Assembly (NCBI GenBank): GCA_024291935.2
Contig: CM044322.1
Location: 25,171,405-25,235,404, forward strand
Length of the DNA: 64,000 nt
From: Okapia johnstoni
Lineage: Eukaryota > Chordata > Mammalia > Artiodactyla > Giraffidae
Direction: 5' to 3'
The notes beneath the pieces are model-generated. The model saw only the letters and a list, made by a program, of their open reading frames with translations. It was not told the DNA's origin and made no database searches. The translations under genes were made by a program, and so were the position numbers. Of this stretch, positions 1-10,904 are shown in pieces (position 1 is the first letter of the stretch; the number at the start of each line of letters is the position of its first letter).

Positions 1-55
1 AAATAGGGACCAGACAAGTCAGGGGAGTGGTTCTGGGGAGCCACGTCCCCAGCTC

Positions 56-496
56 TTATTCTCCAAGAGAAACCCCGAGTCCTGATGTTTCCATGAAACC
101 TCCCAGTTCTTGACTGTGTATTAGTAGATGAAAGACTGTGGATTCCAGAGGGTCAGACTTTGACAGCTGTGTCCTGTCCATGGGCCACCAGTTGACAGTC
201 TCTGCTTCAAGCCCTACATTCTCATCAACAGGACTCCGATTCCGGTTCAGAAACTGCTTCCAGTGTGAGTGGTAGGCCTGCTGTATGCTGTCCCATTCCC
301 CTGCCTTTCCTGGAGTAGACTTGAGTAAACTGAGAGGGGTAGATTGAGGCCCCGACTTCAGTCTATATTCTCTTGCATAGCTTCCTGGAGCTGAGGACTG
401 CCCCAGGCCTGGGGACTTCAGAGCCCTTGTTTCTGAGATAGCCTTGGCATTGCAATAAATGCACTTAACTTGAGCTATGAATGTTTCCTCCATCAT
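56..496 (-). CDS. Unrecognised 146-residue ORF, candidate only
   Basis: The frame is open for 146 codons in sequence where I see no repeat. It starts at a double Met (ATGATGG, with purine at -3 and G at +4 for the second ATG), and an in-frame TGA lies about 30 bases upstream. The stretch just upstream is pyrimidine-rich and ends in CAG, so it resembles a splice acceptor placed some 15 bases before the ATG. The protein has one CxxC (CIYC), is Ser/Pro rich, and shows no signal peptide, membrane segment or known domain. No splice donor or poly(A) signal was found on this strand. It could be an exon of a fast-evolving gene, a lncRNA exon or chance. Confidence 0.12.
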   Translation of the reverse strand: MMEETFIAQVKCIYCNAKAISETRALKSPGLGQSSAPGSYAREYRLKSGPQSTPLSLLKSTPGKAGEWDSIQQAYHSHWKQFLNRNRSPVDENVGLEAETVNWWPMDRTQLSKSDPLESTVFHLLIHSQELGGFMETSGLGVSLGE

Positions 497-1128
497 CTTA
501 GTCTTAGGAACCTGGAGAAGATTTCAGAGCAGATAGAGAATAAAAACAAATAGAAGGCACATAGTCTGTAGGGTCCAAGACATTCCAGTCTTTGCTGTGA
601 GGTTGTGCCAGTCTGGAGTGGGTATTTGGGAGCTATCATGGAACCATTAGTGCACTATCCCCAAGCAGCCCAGGTTGGGGGCATCAGGGGTAGTTCTGGC
701 TCTCTGCTCTTGATGGTGGTGCAGAAGGACAAGAGGGGCCAAATCTAAGATTTGGTGAGTTCATGGGCATAGCTGAGTAAGGGGGAAAATGGCCTTTTGT
801 AGGAAAATACATTAGAGACCCCGCTGTGCCCTCAAATTTGCTCTTTAGAAAGTTCTGGAATTAAATGACTGGTGGGTTTCTCATTGGAAGGTAGCTTGGG
901 TGGGAAGAGGCCACCAAGGATGGGGCTGTTAAGGTGCTTTTTCTTGCCCAGGGCATACTTAGTTTTCAGACTTGATCTCATTCTTGGACCTGTTCTCATT
1001 AGGTCCTATGTGGTTACTTACTCCAGCTTCTGAAAAACTTAAGAGTCAATTTTCCTCTTCAGTCCCAAATGCTCTAACAGATAAACTTTACATTGAGGGC
1101 AAAGCTTTTACCTAGACAAGCTTCCTCT
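497..1128. other. Unrecognised single-copy-looking DNA
   Basis: No repeat family, long frame or RNA structure was recognised in this stretch. Confidence 0.4.
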
Positions 1129-1452
1129 TGTTGTTCAGTCGCTAAATCATGTCAGCTCTTTGCAACACCATGAATGGCAGCATGCCAGGCTTCCCTGTCC
1201 TTCACTAACTCCCAGAGTTTGCTCAAACTCATGTCCATTGAGTCAATGTTGCTATCTAACCAGCTCATCCTCTGCTGTCCCCTTCTCCTCCTGCCCTCAA
1301 TCTTACCCAGCATCAGGGTCTTTTCTAATGAGTCGACTCTTTGCATCAGGTGGCCAAAGTATTGGAGCTTCAGCTTCAGCATCAGTCCTTCCAATGAATA
1401 TTCAGGGTTGATTTCCTTTGGTATTGACTGGTTTGATCATCACTGTCCAAGC
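1129..1452 (-). mobile_element. BovB (RTE LINE) 3' fragment
   Basis: The plus strand reads the antisense of the BovB 3' end. It starts at ttgttgttcagtcgcta, the complement of the usual BovB tail. The minus-strand frame gives the typical C-terminal peptide with [14 protein letters not shown] and [18 protein letters not shown]. The copy is strongly 5'-truncated, as most BovB copies are. Confidence 0.93.
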
Positions 1453-1618
1453 CCCTTCTGCCCCTCTCCAAATGAAATGGAGTGGCTGTAGGTGTAAAAA
1501 ATCTGAAGGAAAAGCACATTCCTCTGTGAGGATCCTCTGATGTGGCTGGTGGGTGAGTGAAGCCCCACCCACAGTGGGAATTGCCAGACAGCAAAAAGTG
1601 AGGGAAGTTTCTATACAG

Positions 1619-1939
1619 GTCAACGGGAAAGTGAAAGTCACTCAGTTGTGTCTGACTCTTTGTGACCTCATGGACTATACAGTCCATGAAATTCTCCAGG
1701 CCAGAATCCTGGAGTGGGCAGCCTTTCCCTTCTCCCTCCCAACCCAGGGATTGAACCCAGGTCTCCTGCATTGCAAGTAGACTCTTTACCAGCTGAGCCG
1801 CAAGGGAAAACCAAGAATACTGGAGTGGGTAGTCTATCCCTTCTCCAGTGGATCTTCCTGACCCAGGAATCAAACAGGGGTCTTCTGCATTGCAGGTGGG
1901 CTCTTTACCAACTGAGCTGTCAGGGAAGTCAACAGGAAA
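1619..1939 (-). mobile_element. Bov-tA SINE, dimeric
   Basis: Two head-to-tail tRNA-Glu-derived units lie antisense to the plus strand; each shows the complement of the B box (gggattgaaccc, ggaatcaaac). The element is 1631-1927. It is flanked by a 12-bp TSD with one mismatch: gtcaacgggaaa at 1619-1630 and gtcaacaggaaa at 1928-1939. Confidence 0.92.
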
Positions 1940-3103
1940 CCTCAAGGCAATAGGATTACTTGAAGTCTTAAAACCAACAATGTGATGTTTGAGCTAGGGG
2001 AGATTGTAAAAGTCCTGCTGTAAAAGACCTTGAATGTGTAAAAATAATATAACAATGATGTACTAGGGTTCCCACCTTCCCACTCCTGTCCCCACCTGTT
2101 ATAGTGGTGACATTTGGACCTTGACAAATAACCCATTTCTACTTTTGTTATAGTCTTAAACCATACCATTCTTTTGGACATTGGCTCTTTTGACCAATTC
2201 CAATCTCATCTGTCTTTCTAAGGATATAAGGACTGAGCTAGATGAAATGAACACAGTCTTGTTTTTTTCCCAGAAAGGTAAATGTGTTTTCATTGGTCCT
2301 TTATATTAACTGTCCTCCCTAGAGCCCTATTTACTTTTTGTTTTAATCTGTAGAGTCTAGTGTCAGTGCCATGAGAGGAGGGAGACCCAGCCTTGAACAT
2401 CAAAGGGACCATCAGTCCAGTGGTCTCCCATCTAAGGAAGAAGACAAAGCCATGAGTGTAGCCAAGTACCCAGGCTGGACTCCACTTGAATTTCAGGACT
2501 TCTTGAAACTTGAAATCTTCTCTTTGATCTTCCTGAAGTCATTATCAGTTACCCATAGTGAGGACAAGTTAGGACACTTGAAGAGAGGGCTGGTTAGGGA
2601 ACAGGAGTACAGGGAGAAGAGAGGAGGTTGTTTTCCTCCCTACTGGTCCAGGGAGATAGAGGGGTGATGTGATACAGGAAGAGAGCTGATTTTGGGAGAG
2701 ATGGTAGCTTGGCCTTGTTTCCTAGGTTAGAAGTAAATCTAAAAAGAAATTTACACAGTGGGTTCTTCCGAATTTCTGCAGTGATTGCAGCCCTGGTTGG
2801 GAACCCCAGGGGAGACAGGACTCCAGAGAGTGGTCAGAGCTCCCCAGCTTTGGTCGTAAGAGACATGTTGGCCACCCCTCAGGGCTCTGGGAGACCCAGG
2901 TGTCTCCCAGGGAACACAGAAAGATCTGTTTGGGGACAAGGCAGTGTCTACCACCTGTTCAGTGCTCCATATGAAGCCTCCTGCGTGGAAGAACTAAGGT
3001 TTGGTCTAGCCAGAGGAGCAGAGGCTGGGGAGACAGGGGGCAGAGCTGGAACATGTCCTGGGATGCTAGAGGACATATGCCTTCATCAGCACAGAGGAAA
3101 TCT
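1940..3103. other. Unrecognised DNA between SINEs
   Basis: No repeat or gene was recognised. Frames of 98 codons (2371-2667, plus) and 132 codons (2709-3107, plus) occur but show no domain, no good start context and no splice pattern. Confidence 0.4.
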
Positions 3104-3391
3104 ATAGCATAGCTGCTGCTGCTAAGTCACATCAGTTGTGTCTGACTCTGTCCAACCACATAGACGGCAGCCCACCAGGCTCCCGTCCCGGAGATTCTCC
3201 AGGCAAGAATACTGGAGTGGGTTGCCATTTCCTTCTCCAGTGCATGAAAGTGAAAAGTGAAAGTGAAGTCACTCAGTCGTGTCCAATTCTTCGAGACCCC
3301 ATGAACTGCAGCCTACCAGGCTCCTCTGTCCATGGGATTTTCCAGGCAAGAGAACTGGAGTGGGTTGCCATTGCCCCCTCCGATAGCATAG
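3104..3391 (-). mobile_element. BOV-A2 SINE, near full length
   Basis: It reads antisense from gctgctgctgctaagtc through both BOV-A units, joined by the linker tgcatgaaagtgaaaagtg, to ttgccccctccg. The 9-bp TSD atagcatag lies at 3104-3112 and 3383-3391. Similarity to the consensus is high, so it is a fairly young copy. Confidence 0.93.
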
Positions 3392-3604
3392 AGAGAGGTA
3401 GAAAAGGAAATAGTCCTCTAGAAAGAGAACCCTCATACCTTCTTCCAGCCTCCCATGGTCGGCATGCCCACTGCCAGTTCAGCAGTGGAATATTGACTAG
3501 AGAAAGCCAGAGTTTGAAGAGTTGCATTCGAGAGACAAGGCCAGTGATAGGTGAGATGATCGTACATGGTTGGGACCAGGAAGGACTATACAAGGGTCTC
3601 CACA

Positions 3605-4660
3605 TTTTTTAGTATCACTGTGTCTAGTGTTACTAAATTAGACCAATTGGATATAGATTTCTAGGTTGGCTTATTCTCTCAGCATTTTGGGTATGACATT
3701 CTTCTGGCTTCTATTGTTGCTGTTGACCTATATTAATTTTGGAGCTATTTCTCTGTAGGGTATCTGCCTTTTCTATGAATTCATTTTAAATATATTTGTC
3801 CTGGGAGCTATGTAGTTTTACTACATGTCTGGTAATGGATCTGATTTTATTCATCCTGTTTGGGGTTTGTGCTTCTCAGATCTGAAGATTGATGTCTCAA
3901 TTCTAGAAAATATTAAGCCACTTATTTCTTTGAACACGGATTCTCTCCCATTCTTTCTATCCTCCCAGCCCATCTTAGAAAATACTGAGAGACCTGAGTT
4001 GAACTTCTCCATCTGACTTCTTTTTCATATTTTCCATTTTTGTCTTTTGACTATGTTCTGGGTAATGAATTAAACACTATCTTCCAGTTCATTAATTTTC
4101 TTTCTGGCTCTTCTAATCTTCAGCCTAATTGAGGCAATCAATTTTTCATTTAATGTCTTTCTTTTTTGGCTATGCCACGTGACTTGTGGGATCCTAGTTC
4201 TCTGACAAGGGGTGGAGCCTGGTCTCCCTTTTCCAGTGGAAGCAGTGTCCACAGGGAATTCCCCATTTACTGTCTCTCTTTTTCAAACTTCTCGAAGTTC
4301 TATTTGAGTAGTTTTCAAATCTTCCTGGTGCTCTTTTTAACAAAGTAATCTCTTGTCTTATTTGCGCTTGATTTTATCTTTAATATATTTAACCATTTAA
4401 AATCACATTTATCTGCTAAAGAAATTTGATAGATCCATTTCTGACATTCTTGAGTACAGTTCTTCTGTTTCTCTCTTGATTCATGTCCAGAATAGCTTAT
4501 GACATCGTGTACTTTGTACATTTGGATTCTGAGCTCATGTTTGGGGTTTATCAGTGAGATATCATGTTATTGTAGGTAATATGAATTTTTGAGCTGGGGA
4601 TTTCCTCAATCCTCCCAGGTAGTATAAATTTAAACCCAAACCCATTTGAGGGCCATTTTG
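3605..4660 (-). mobile_element. Ancient L1 segment, ORF1 region
   Basis: Read on the minus strand this resembles the ORF1 region of old mammalian L1s: a coiled-coil-like peptide KINELEDSV at about 4070-4100, then the degraded equivalents of the region following it. No intact frame remains. A CHR-type SINE interrupts it at 4167-4267. The subfamily was not resolved. Confidence 0.6.
4154..4283 (-). mobile_element. CHR-type tRNA-Glu SINE inside L1
   Basis: The core at about 4167-4267 reads cttgtgggatcctagttc, then a degraded B box, and ends acagggaattcccc, the antisense signature of CHR SINEs. An imperfect duplication of the target is visible (tgtctttctttttt at 4154-4167, tgtctctcttttt at 4271-4283). 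Confidence 0.7.
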
Positions 4661-5005
4661 GGATAATGAGCAATTAAGAGATCACTGAGGCTCTCTCCCG
4701 CCTCAGTCCAGGACTCAGATCCTGTCTCCCTTTGCTTGTGTGCAGGACCCTTATCCAAGTCCCCTCATTCCTCTAAGGCTTCCTGATGGTGAAGTCCTCT
4801 AAGACTGGCTTGCGAGGGGGTGTGTGTGTGTGTTGTAGTTCTGACTCCTCTGTCCAGTGTAACCTGAGGCCATGTGACCTCCCCCATGTGTCAGGGCAAC
4901 TCTAGCACCCACTTTACAAGACCAGAAGGCGCCTCTGAGCAGCCCAGGTGCCAGCGCATGCCATCACGCTGGCTTTCAGTTTTGCATTTCTTTGTGGGTT
5001 TGTTG
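4661..5005. other. Unrecognised DNA
   Basis: No family recognised. A short TG run lies at about 4821-4834. Confidence 0.4.
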
Positions 5006-5640
5006 GATGTGTTCATTTCCTGTGACAAATTACCACACACTCAGTGGCTTCAACAACACAAATTTATGCTCTCACCATTCTGGAAGCCAGGAGTCTGAAA
5101 TCAGTGCCCCTGGACTGAAATCAATGTGTCACAGGGCTGAGCTCCCTCCACACTCTAGGGCAACAATACCCAATCTGTTTTTGGCACCAGGAACTGGTTT
5201 CATGGAGTCCAGTTTCTCCATGGACTGTAGGGGAGGGATGGTTTGGGGATGATTCTAGCACATTACACTTACTGTGCATTTTATTTCTATTATTATTACA
5301 TCAGTTCCACCTCAGATAATCAGGCATTAAATCCTGGAAGTTGGGGACCCCTGCTCTAGGGGAGAAGATGTCCCTCGTCTCTTCCAGAGTCCTGTGGCTG
5401 CTGACGTTCCTTGAAATCGTGGCCGTATCACTACCATGTCTGCCTCCATGGGTACATCACTCCTTCTTTTCTCTGTGTGTGAGATCTCTCTTTCTTTTGC
5501 TTATAAGGACATTGGTGGTGGCACTTAGGGCTCACCTGGATAATTCAGAATATTCTCTTATCCTAAGTTCCTTGACTTTATCACATCTGCAGAGAGCATC
5601 TTTCCAAATAACATTTTTAAATTCTAGAGATCTTTTGGGG
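5006..5640 (-). mobile_element. MLT1-like (ERVL-MaLR) solo LTR
   Basis: Antisense LTR of the MaLR type: it starts with the tgacaaattaccaca motif near 5030 and ends around 5640 with atcacatctgcagagag and similar motifs. It is split by a hAT-like MITE at 5161-5353. No internal retroviral genes are present. Subfamily assignment is from memory. Confidence 0.6.
5161..5353 (+). mobile_element. hAT-like MITE, copy 1
   Basis: A 193-bp element with terminal inverted repeats, 5' CAACAATACCCAATC and 3' GTTGGGGACCCCTG (less exact than in the two other copies in the window). It is flanked by a perfect 8-bp TSD, ctctaggg, at 5153-5160 and 5354-5361. An 8-bp TSD with TCTAG at its centre is typical of hAT transposons. 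It sits inside the MLT1-like LTR and so is younger than it. Copies 2 and 3 lie at 6188 and 38581. Confidence 0.75.
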
Positions 5641-5656
5641 CTCCTTTGTCAGTCTA

Positions 5657-5868
5657 AAGTGAAAGTGTTAGTTGCTCAGTCATGTCCAACTCTTTGCAGC
5701 CCCATGGACAGTAGCCCCCCCCAGGCTCCTCTGTCCATGGGATTCTCCAGGGAAGAATACTGGAGTGGGTTGCCATTCCCTTTTCCAGGGTATCTTCCCG
5801 ACCTAGGGATCAAACCCAGATCTCCTGCATTTCAGGCAGATTCTTTACTGTCTGAGTCATCTGGCAGC
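5657..5868 (-). mobile_element. Bov-tA SINE
   Basis: Antisense Bov-tA: the 3' part aagtgaaagtgttagttgct comes first, then ggatcaaacccagatctcc, the complement of the B box. The tRNA-like head ends near 5868. The 179-codon frame at 5341-5880 runs across this element, the MITE and the LTR and is not a gene. Confidence 0.9.
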
Positions 5869-6179
5869 CTACCCCAGTAGATTTCCCTGGCTCCGAAAGC
5901 TAAACTTTGTATTTATAAGGATGCTCATTATGTTTCCAAATGTTTTGTAGCATTTTTTCTAGTCCACCATATCTCCTGGAAAAGAAATACACTAAATCAT
6001 CTCAAGGCTGGAGAGAGAAATGCACAACCCACTGTGGTGGCAGCTGCTCAGAGGCCAGAGGTTGAAGGTGTTGGCTTGTGCCAGGAGTGGCACTTCTAAA
6101 ACCCTGTGGGACAAAAGGCTGGGCTTAGCTCATACTCAGAGGACACTGTTATCTGGAATAGTTGAACTGGCCTGAATTC
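5869..6179. other. Unrecognised DNA
   Basis: Nothing recognised. Confidence 0.4.
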
Positions 6180-6187
6180 CCCTGACC

Positions 6188-6385
6188 CAAGGGTCCCCAA
6201 ACTCTGAGCTGCAGACTGTTACCTCCTGTCAGATCAGCAGTGACATTAGATTAGAAATAAAGTGCACAGTGAATGTAATGCACTTGAATCATCTTAAAAC
6301 CACCACCCCCCTCCCTGCCCTGGTCCATGAGAAAACTGTCTTCCACGAAACCATTTCCTGGTGCTGATAAGCTTGGGGACCGCTG
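6188..6385 (-). mobile_element. hAT-like MITE, copy 2
   Basis: The same family as copy 1, in reverse orientation. The TIRs are CAAGGGTCCCCAAACTC at the 5' end and GCTTGGGGACCGCTG at the 3' end. The 8-bp TSD is ccctgacc (6180-6187) and ccctggcc (6386-6393), one mismatch. It shares the internal segment around aataaagtgcacagtgaatg with copy 3. Confidence 0.75.
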
Positions 6386-6393
6386 CCCTGGCC

Positions 6394-7673
6394 CACCTAT
6401 CCCCAGTCTTCAGTGTGCTTTGGCCCATTCTAGGCTTTGTGCCTTGGCTTTCTTGTCTGTGCAGCTGATCCCGGTTTCTGTTCCCTCCTGACCCTTAACA
6501 TCTTCCATTCTGACAGCCAGTAACGGACCTTGAGTCTGTTCGTAATTACCCACTTTGCTTCAGTGGACCAGACGTATGCCCTACAGTGTCTTGGGAACTC
6601 ACTCTATGTCAGTCTGGCATCACCAAAACCAGTGCTGGGCAAGACCAAAGCTGAGCATTTTTACAGAGTACATCTCCTCTGCAGCCAGTGGTGTCCCACC
6701 CACAGGAGAGAGCCAAATGCATTCCTGAAAATTCTCTCCTGATGCAGATCTCATTCCTAGGAACCGTCAGGCAAACTGACCAAAAGTGTATGTGATGCTG
6801 CTTGTGACTGTTGGGAAGACTTACTAGCTTGTGTGAAGACCATTGCAAAGCAAAACACGCATCCTCTTAGGTGATGACTGGAGTAGTTATTGTGTGTGTG
6901 GGGGCTTCCTGGCTCCATTAACTCAGAGGGAAGAAATGTCCTGCATGGGTGGCTTTTGTTCCTACCTCTATTGAAGTTGTGTTTCTATCCTAAGTTTGTG
7001 GCTGAAACATTGAAGAAAAATGTGTTTCACGAGTGGAATTCCCCTGCTGAGAGGTCATCTCTTTCTTGAAATGGACCCCAGGGCACCCCCTCTGGGCTGC
7101 AGGTGCATGTCTTGTCTCCCACCAGTATAAGTGGTCAGTTGGCTATGTCTCCCCAAACTGAGATTGACCCCTGTGGAACAGTCCTGGGAGCTGTGCCCGG
7201 AGTTTGGCAGGGTAGGGTCTAAAGCCTAAGTTCAGTATTACACCCGTAGGCACTGGCAGAGAAGACCCCTGCCCAGGGTTCCAGGCTCAGGCCTGCAGAA
7301 GCGGTGGCAGAATTTGAGGCAAGCCTTCTGAAGGATGTGTGTTGGTGTGCCTCTGTGTGTGTGTGTGTGTGTGTGTGTGTCGGGGAGTCAGGAGTTTCTG
7401 GAATGACATAGGCTGACATTAACCTGTGTGCCTGCTGCCCTCTGGTCCAGGCCCTCCTCTCTGGGAGGAGATGCTAAAGATGACCAATTCCCAGAGGCAT
7501 TGATGTTGTGTCTTCATCCAGAAGCCCTTTCACAAACAATCCACATTTTTGGTGGCCTCATCCAGTTTCTGTGATTGTGGTTTTCATTCTGTCTGCCCTC
7601 TGATGGATGAGGATAAGAGAAGAAGCTTGTGCAAGCTTCCTGATGGGAGAGACTGGCTATGGGGAAAACTGGG
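6394..7673. other. Unrecognised DNA
   Basis: No repeat family or gene recognised apart from the TG microsatellite at 7354-7380. A partial CTCF-like match (cagagggc core on the minus strand) lies at about 7434-7450, too weak to call. Confidence 0.4.
7354..7380. repeat. TG dinucleotide microsatellite
   Basis: An uninterrupted run of about 13 TG units. It makes the minus-strand frame at 7219-7419 read poly-Thr-His, which is not coding. Confidence 0.97.
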
Positions 7674-7806
7674 TCTGGCATCACCGACTCAATGGACATG
7701 AATTTGAGCAAATTCTGGGAGATGCTGAAGGACAGGGAAGCCTGGTGGGCTGCAGTCCATGGGGTCACAAAGAGTCAGACATGACTCAGTGACTGCAAAA
7801 CAACAT
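7674..7806 (+). mobile_element. BovB 3'-terminal fragment
   Basis: The last roughly 130 bp of BovB in sense orientation, from ctggcatcaccgactcaatg to the tail gactgcaaaacaacat. Confidence 0.9.
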
Positions 7807-8035
7807 CTAGTTTCAGGGCTTCCCTGGTGGTTCAGCAGTGAAGAATCTACCTGCAGTGCAGGAGATACAGGTTCAATCCCTGGGTCGGGAAGATCCCCTG
7901 GAGGAGGAAATGGCTACCCAATCCAGTATTCTTGCCTGGGAAATCCCATGGACAGAGGAGCCTGGCGGGCTACAGACCATGGTGTCACAAAGAGTCGGAC
8001 ACGACTGAGTGACTAAGCACACACATCCAATTTCA
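7803..8035 (+). mobile_element. Bov-tA SINE
   Basis: Sense Bov-tA at 7816-8022: ggcttccctggtggttcag (A-box part), ggttcaatccc (B box) and a 3' body ending cacgactgagtgactaag. The 13-bp TSD is acatctagtttca (7803-7815) and acatccaatttca (8023-8035), two mismatches. It landed directly beside the BovB tail. Confidence 0.94.
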
Positions 8036-10265
8036 CAATGTTTTCTCAGAAGCAAAGCTAACTCGGTCTGGCAGCCATCAGGCTGGACTGTGGGGGAAGC
8101 TTCATCTTCCAATGAGAAGTTTCTGAGTGGGGTTGGGAGTATCTTCTCCAATTGTGACGGTTTGTTGATTTAGATGGTAGTTTGAGTGCTCAAACTGAGT
8201 GAGATGATAAGATTGTGTAGTTGAGAAAAAGGTTGTGCTCACCCTCAACTAGAGTTGATTCTCTAGAAGATTCTTTGGGATCTGAAGAAAGTAATGTCCA
8301 TAAGCAAATTTATAACACAGATTCGCAGTAATGAGAGTAGAAGGAATAGAAGACTGGGCAAAGAGCCTCTGCTCTCAGCTGACCTGCAGAAATTGAATAA
8401 TTTAGATGAAAGAAAGCCCCAGGCACATTTTAGCAGCTGGTAAATTTTTCTGCTTGAGACAGTTTCTGGACTTTGTTTTTATATGAAGACATAGTTTATT
8501 TTTAGGCCCATCAGGGAGGCAGTCAGGTGAGGAGTTGAGAAAGCTGGCCTGCTAGGGAAATACAGCCCCCATCGTCAGGTTATCCTGTGGCTTAGAAAGA
8601 CTCTCCTGCCTGTTCTAGCATGAAGGACCAGCTAGTTGCCTTTGAGGGTAGTGTGAAAGGTCATGAGAAAGGTGGAGGTTTTCAAAGGAGGACATGCTTT
8701 CTTGCACAGAGCCTATTGCTGTAAGCCCAAGTGTAGTCCTTTGGCTGAGGAAGCTCCAGCTGAAACAACTCACTCCCCTGGGTACTAAGTGTTCATTAAA
8801 AATCCCAGTTTGTTAGGTGGCACCACCCTGGTTGTCCTCAATTTGAACAAAAGTCCCTTTGTGACCGCTAGCACTTGGGAATAGACCTCGGAGCCACACG
8901 GAGGCCAGAAGGCAGCCAGGGGAGAATCACAGCATTTCTTAGTTGGTCACTGATAAAAGATCTCAGCACGACTCAAGCAGAACCTCTGCTCTTCCCTTGT
9001 TTCCCAGTCGACTCAAGACTCATGAGGCCTACACATCACTTTCACGGGTCATGAATTTCTCCAGTGGTGAAACATCCCCAGCCAGGATGCTGAGCCATAG
9101 AATTTGCTGTGTTTGCAGAAGTCTGTCATGACAGGACCTGTGCTCACCCCAAACGGTGTAATGACAAGAGTTGCCAAGGACCTAGGTGATCAGAACATAA
9201 AAGGAATACCAGTTTTTCAAGGCCAAATAGAGAAGGGACAAGGCCACTGCTTGGGCTCCCTCCTTGAACTTGTACTTCTGGTTCTTCTGACCTGTAGACA
9301 GATGAAATCAACAGATATATAGCAGGTGCTTTACCTGTGAGATCTCTCCATGGATGAAAAAATGGGCACTTGGGTGGAGTGTAGGCGTAAAAGTTACTTA
9401 GGCAAATGCTGGGTGAGCAAGAAGCCTAGCATTCTGCCTTGAGTTGTGAGGTTGGTTGACACATCGTTTAGTTGTACTGGTTTCTTGATTACAACAAAAT
9501 ATGTGTCTGCAAGGAAAAATACAGTCCAGGCAACATGCAGGTAATTTCAACTAATGGCTCTTTGTTTGGGTGTCTCTCCCTCCTGGGATGCCTGATGATA
9601 AAGTATCTGTAAATCTGAAAAAGGCTATGTGCTGTTTTCTGGGGCAGGAGGATAAGGAGGGGCATAAAATTTTTCCTCTCCTGGCAGGTGAGGAGAGGGA
9701 GAGCTGAGTCTATCCTTGGAAGATGGAAAGATTATGAACCAGGGAGAATCTTCCTGGGTCTGTTCTAGCTCAGTCAGGTTCTTTCCCCCTAAATGGTCTT
9801 CTTGCACCCTGCTTTATTATTGCCCACCTGTTCCTCCACCCACACTTTCTTCAGAGAATCTCAAATCAATATTCATTACTTGGGCTTATTCAGGATAAAA
9901 TGTCTTTCTTGGCTTCTTATGATTAAAGCCTGGTTTGAAAATGTAGTGGAACTAATTAAGCATTTATGAGAGGAGGAGAATAGTTCTGTCAGTGTTATGG
10001 AAAGATTCAGTCTGAGCTATACCCTGTGAGAATAAGGGAGGATGGAAATCGTGGGGCTGGGAACGTTGAAGGAAGAGCAGAAGCAGCTGCGGCCTCCGTT
10101 TTCTAGTTTGGCTCTATGGAAGTCATTTCAACTGTTGAGGTGTGTGGAGCCCTCACTTAAACCCGGATGATGGTTGTGAGTTGGGAAAGCTGGACATTGG
10201 ACTAGCCACTTTAAATGGGTGCTAATTCCCCCTCTCAATGTCTGGGGGCTTTTCAATAACGAGAA
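8036..10265. other. 2.2-kb stretch without recognised repeat or gene
   Basis: I see no SINE, LINE, LTR or convincing frame here. The longest frames are 60-72 codons with no domain. It is one of the longest repeat-poor blocks in the window. Confidence 0.4.
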
Positions 10266-10610
10266 AAGATTATAATCCTTCCTTGATCTCAGTTACAAAA
10301 TAGAAATAGAGACACAGGTGTAGAGGACTAAATGTGTGGATACCAGGGTGGGGGGAATGGAGAGGGGTGTGATGGATTGGGAGATTGGAATTGATGTATA
10401 TACATAGCTATGTATAAAATACAGAACTATTGAGCCTACTATGTATAGCTCAGGGAACTCTACTCTGTGTTGACCTAAGTGGGAAGGAAATCCAAAAAAT
10501 AGGGGATATGTGTATACATATAGCTGAGTCACTCTGCTCTACAGCAAAAACTAACACAACATTGTAAAACAGCTATCCTCCAATAAAAATTTAGGAAGAT
10601 TGTAATCCTT
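10266..10610 (+). mobile_element. Artiodactyl L1, 5'-truncated 3' end
   Basis: The L1 part is 10281-10595. It is the L1 3' UTR in sense orientation, with ctatgtatagctcagggaac, a tail-side tgagtcactctgctctacag and caataaaaattta. The 15-bp TSD is aagattataatcctt (10266-10280) and aagattgtaatcctt (10596-10610), one mismatch. Confidence 0.9.
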
Positions 10611-10904
10611 GCTGGCTGACTCAGAAGTGTTGGAGTTCTCTTACTTTCTGAAACCAAAGGAGAACATTGCTTCTCTTGAGAGCTGTAGTAATTCTGACAC
10701 TTTGAAAATCTCATTTTAGAATCCATCTCATGACATCCATCACTTTGTAGGCCCAGGCAGAAGCATTTTGAGTAGAAAACTATGTCCTCAAAAAGCTTAT
10801 AAGACATGATACTGATCTGCAAAAGGGGAAGAAATTACACATGAAGATGGTTGTCATGAGTTGGGATTGGGTTCAGGCCCTTGGAGTCCCTTGAAGGTGA
10901 TTCC

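Noticed and set aside
1382..1945. 187-codon minus frame as a gene
   Set aside because: It joins a Bov-tA dimer to a BovB fragment; the peptide is translated SINE sequence.
5341..5880. 179-codon frame as a gene
   Set aside because: It runs across the end of a hAT MITE, an antisense LTR and an antisense Bov-tA.
7816..8022. tRNA-Glu gene from the A/B-box-like parts of Bov-tA copies
   Set aside because: These are SINE heads with no cloverleaf or intact acceptor stem; the same holds for every Bov-tA and CHR copy.
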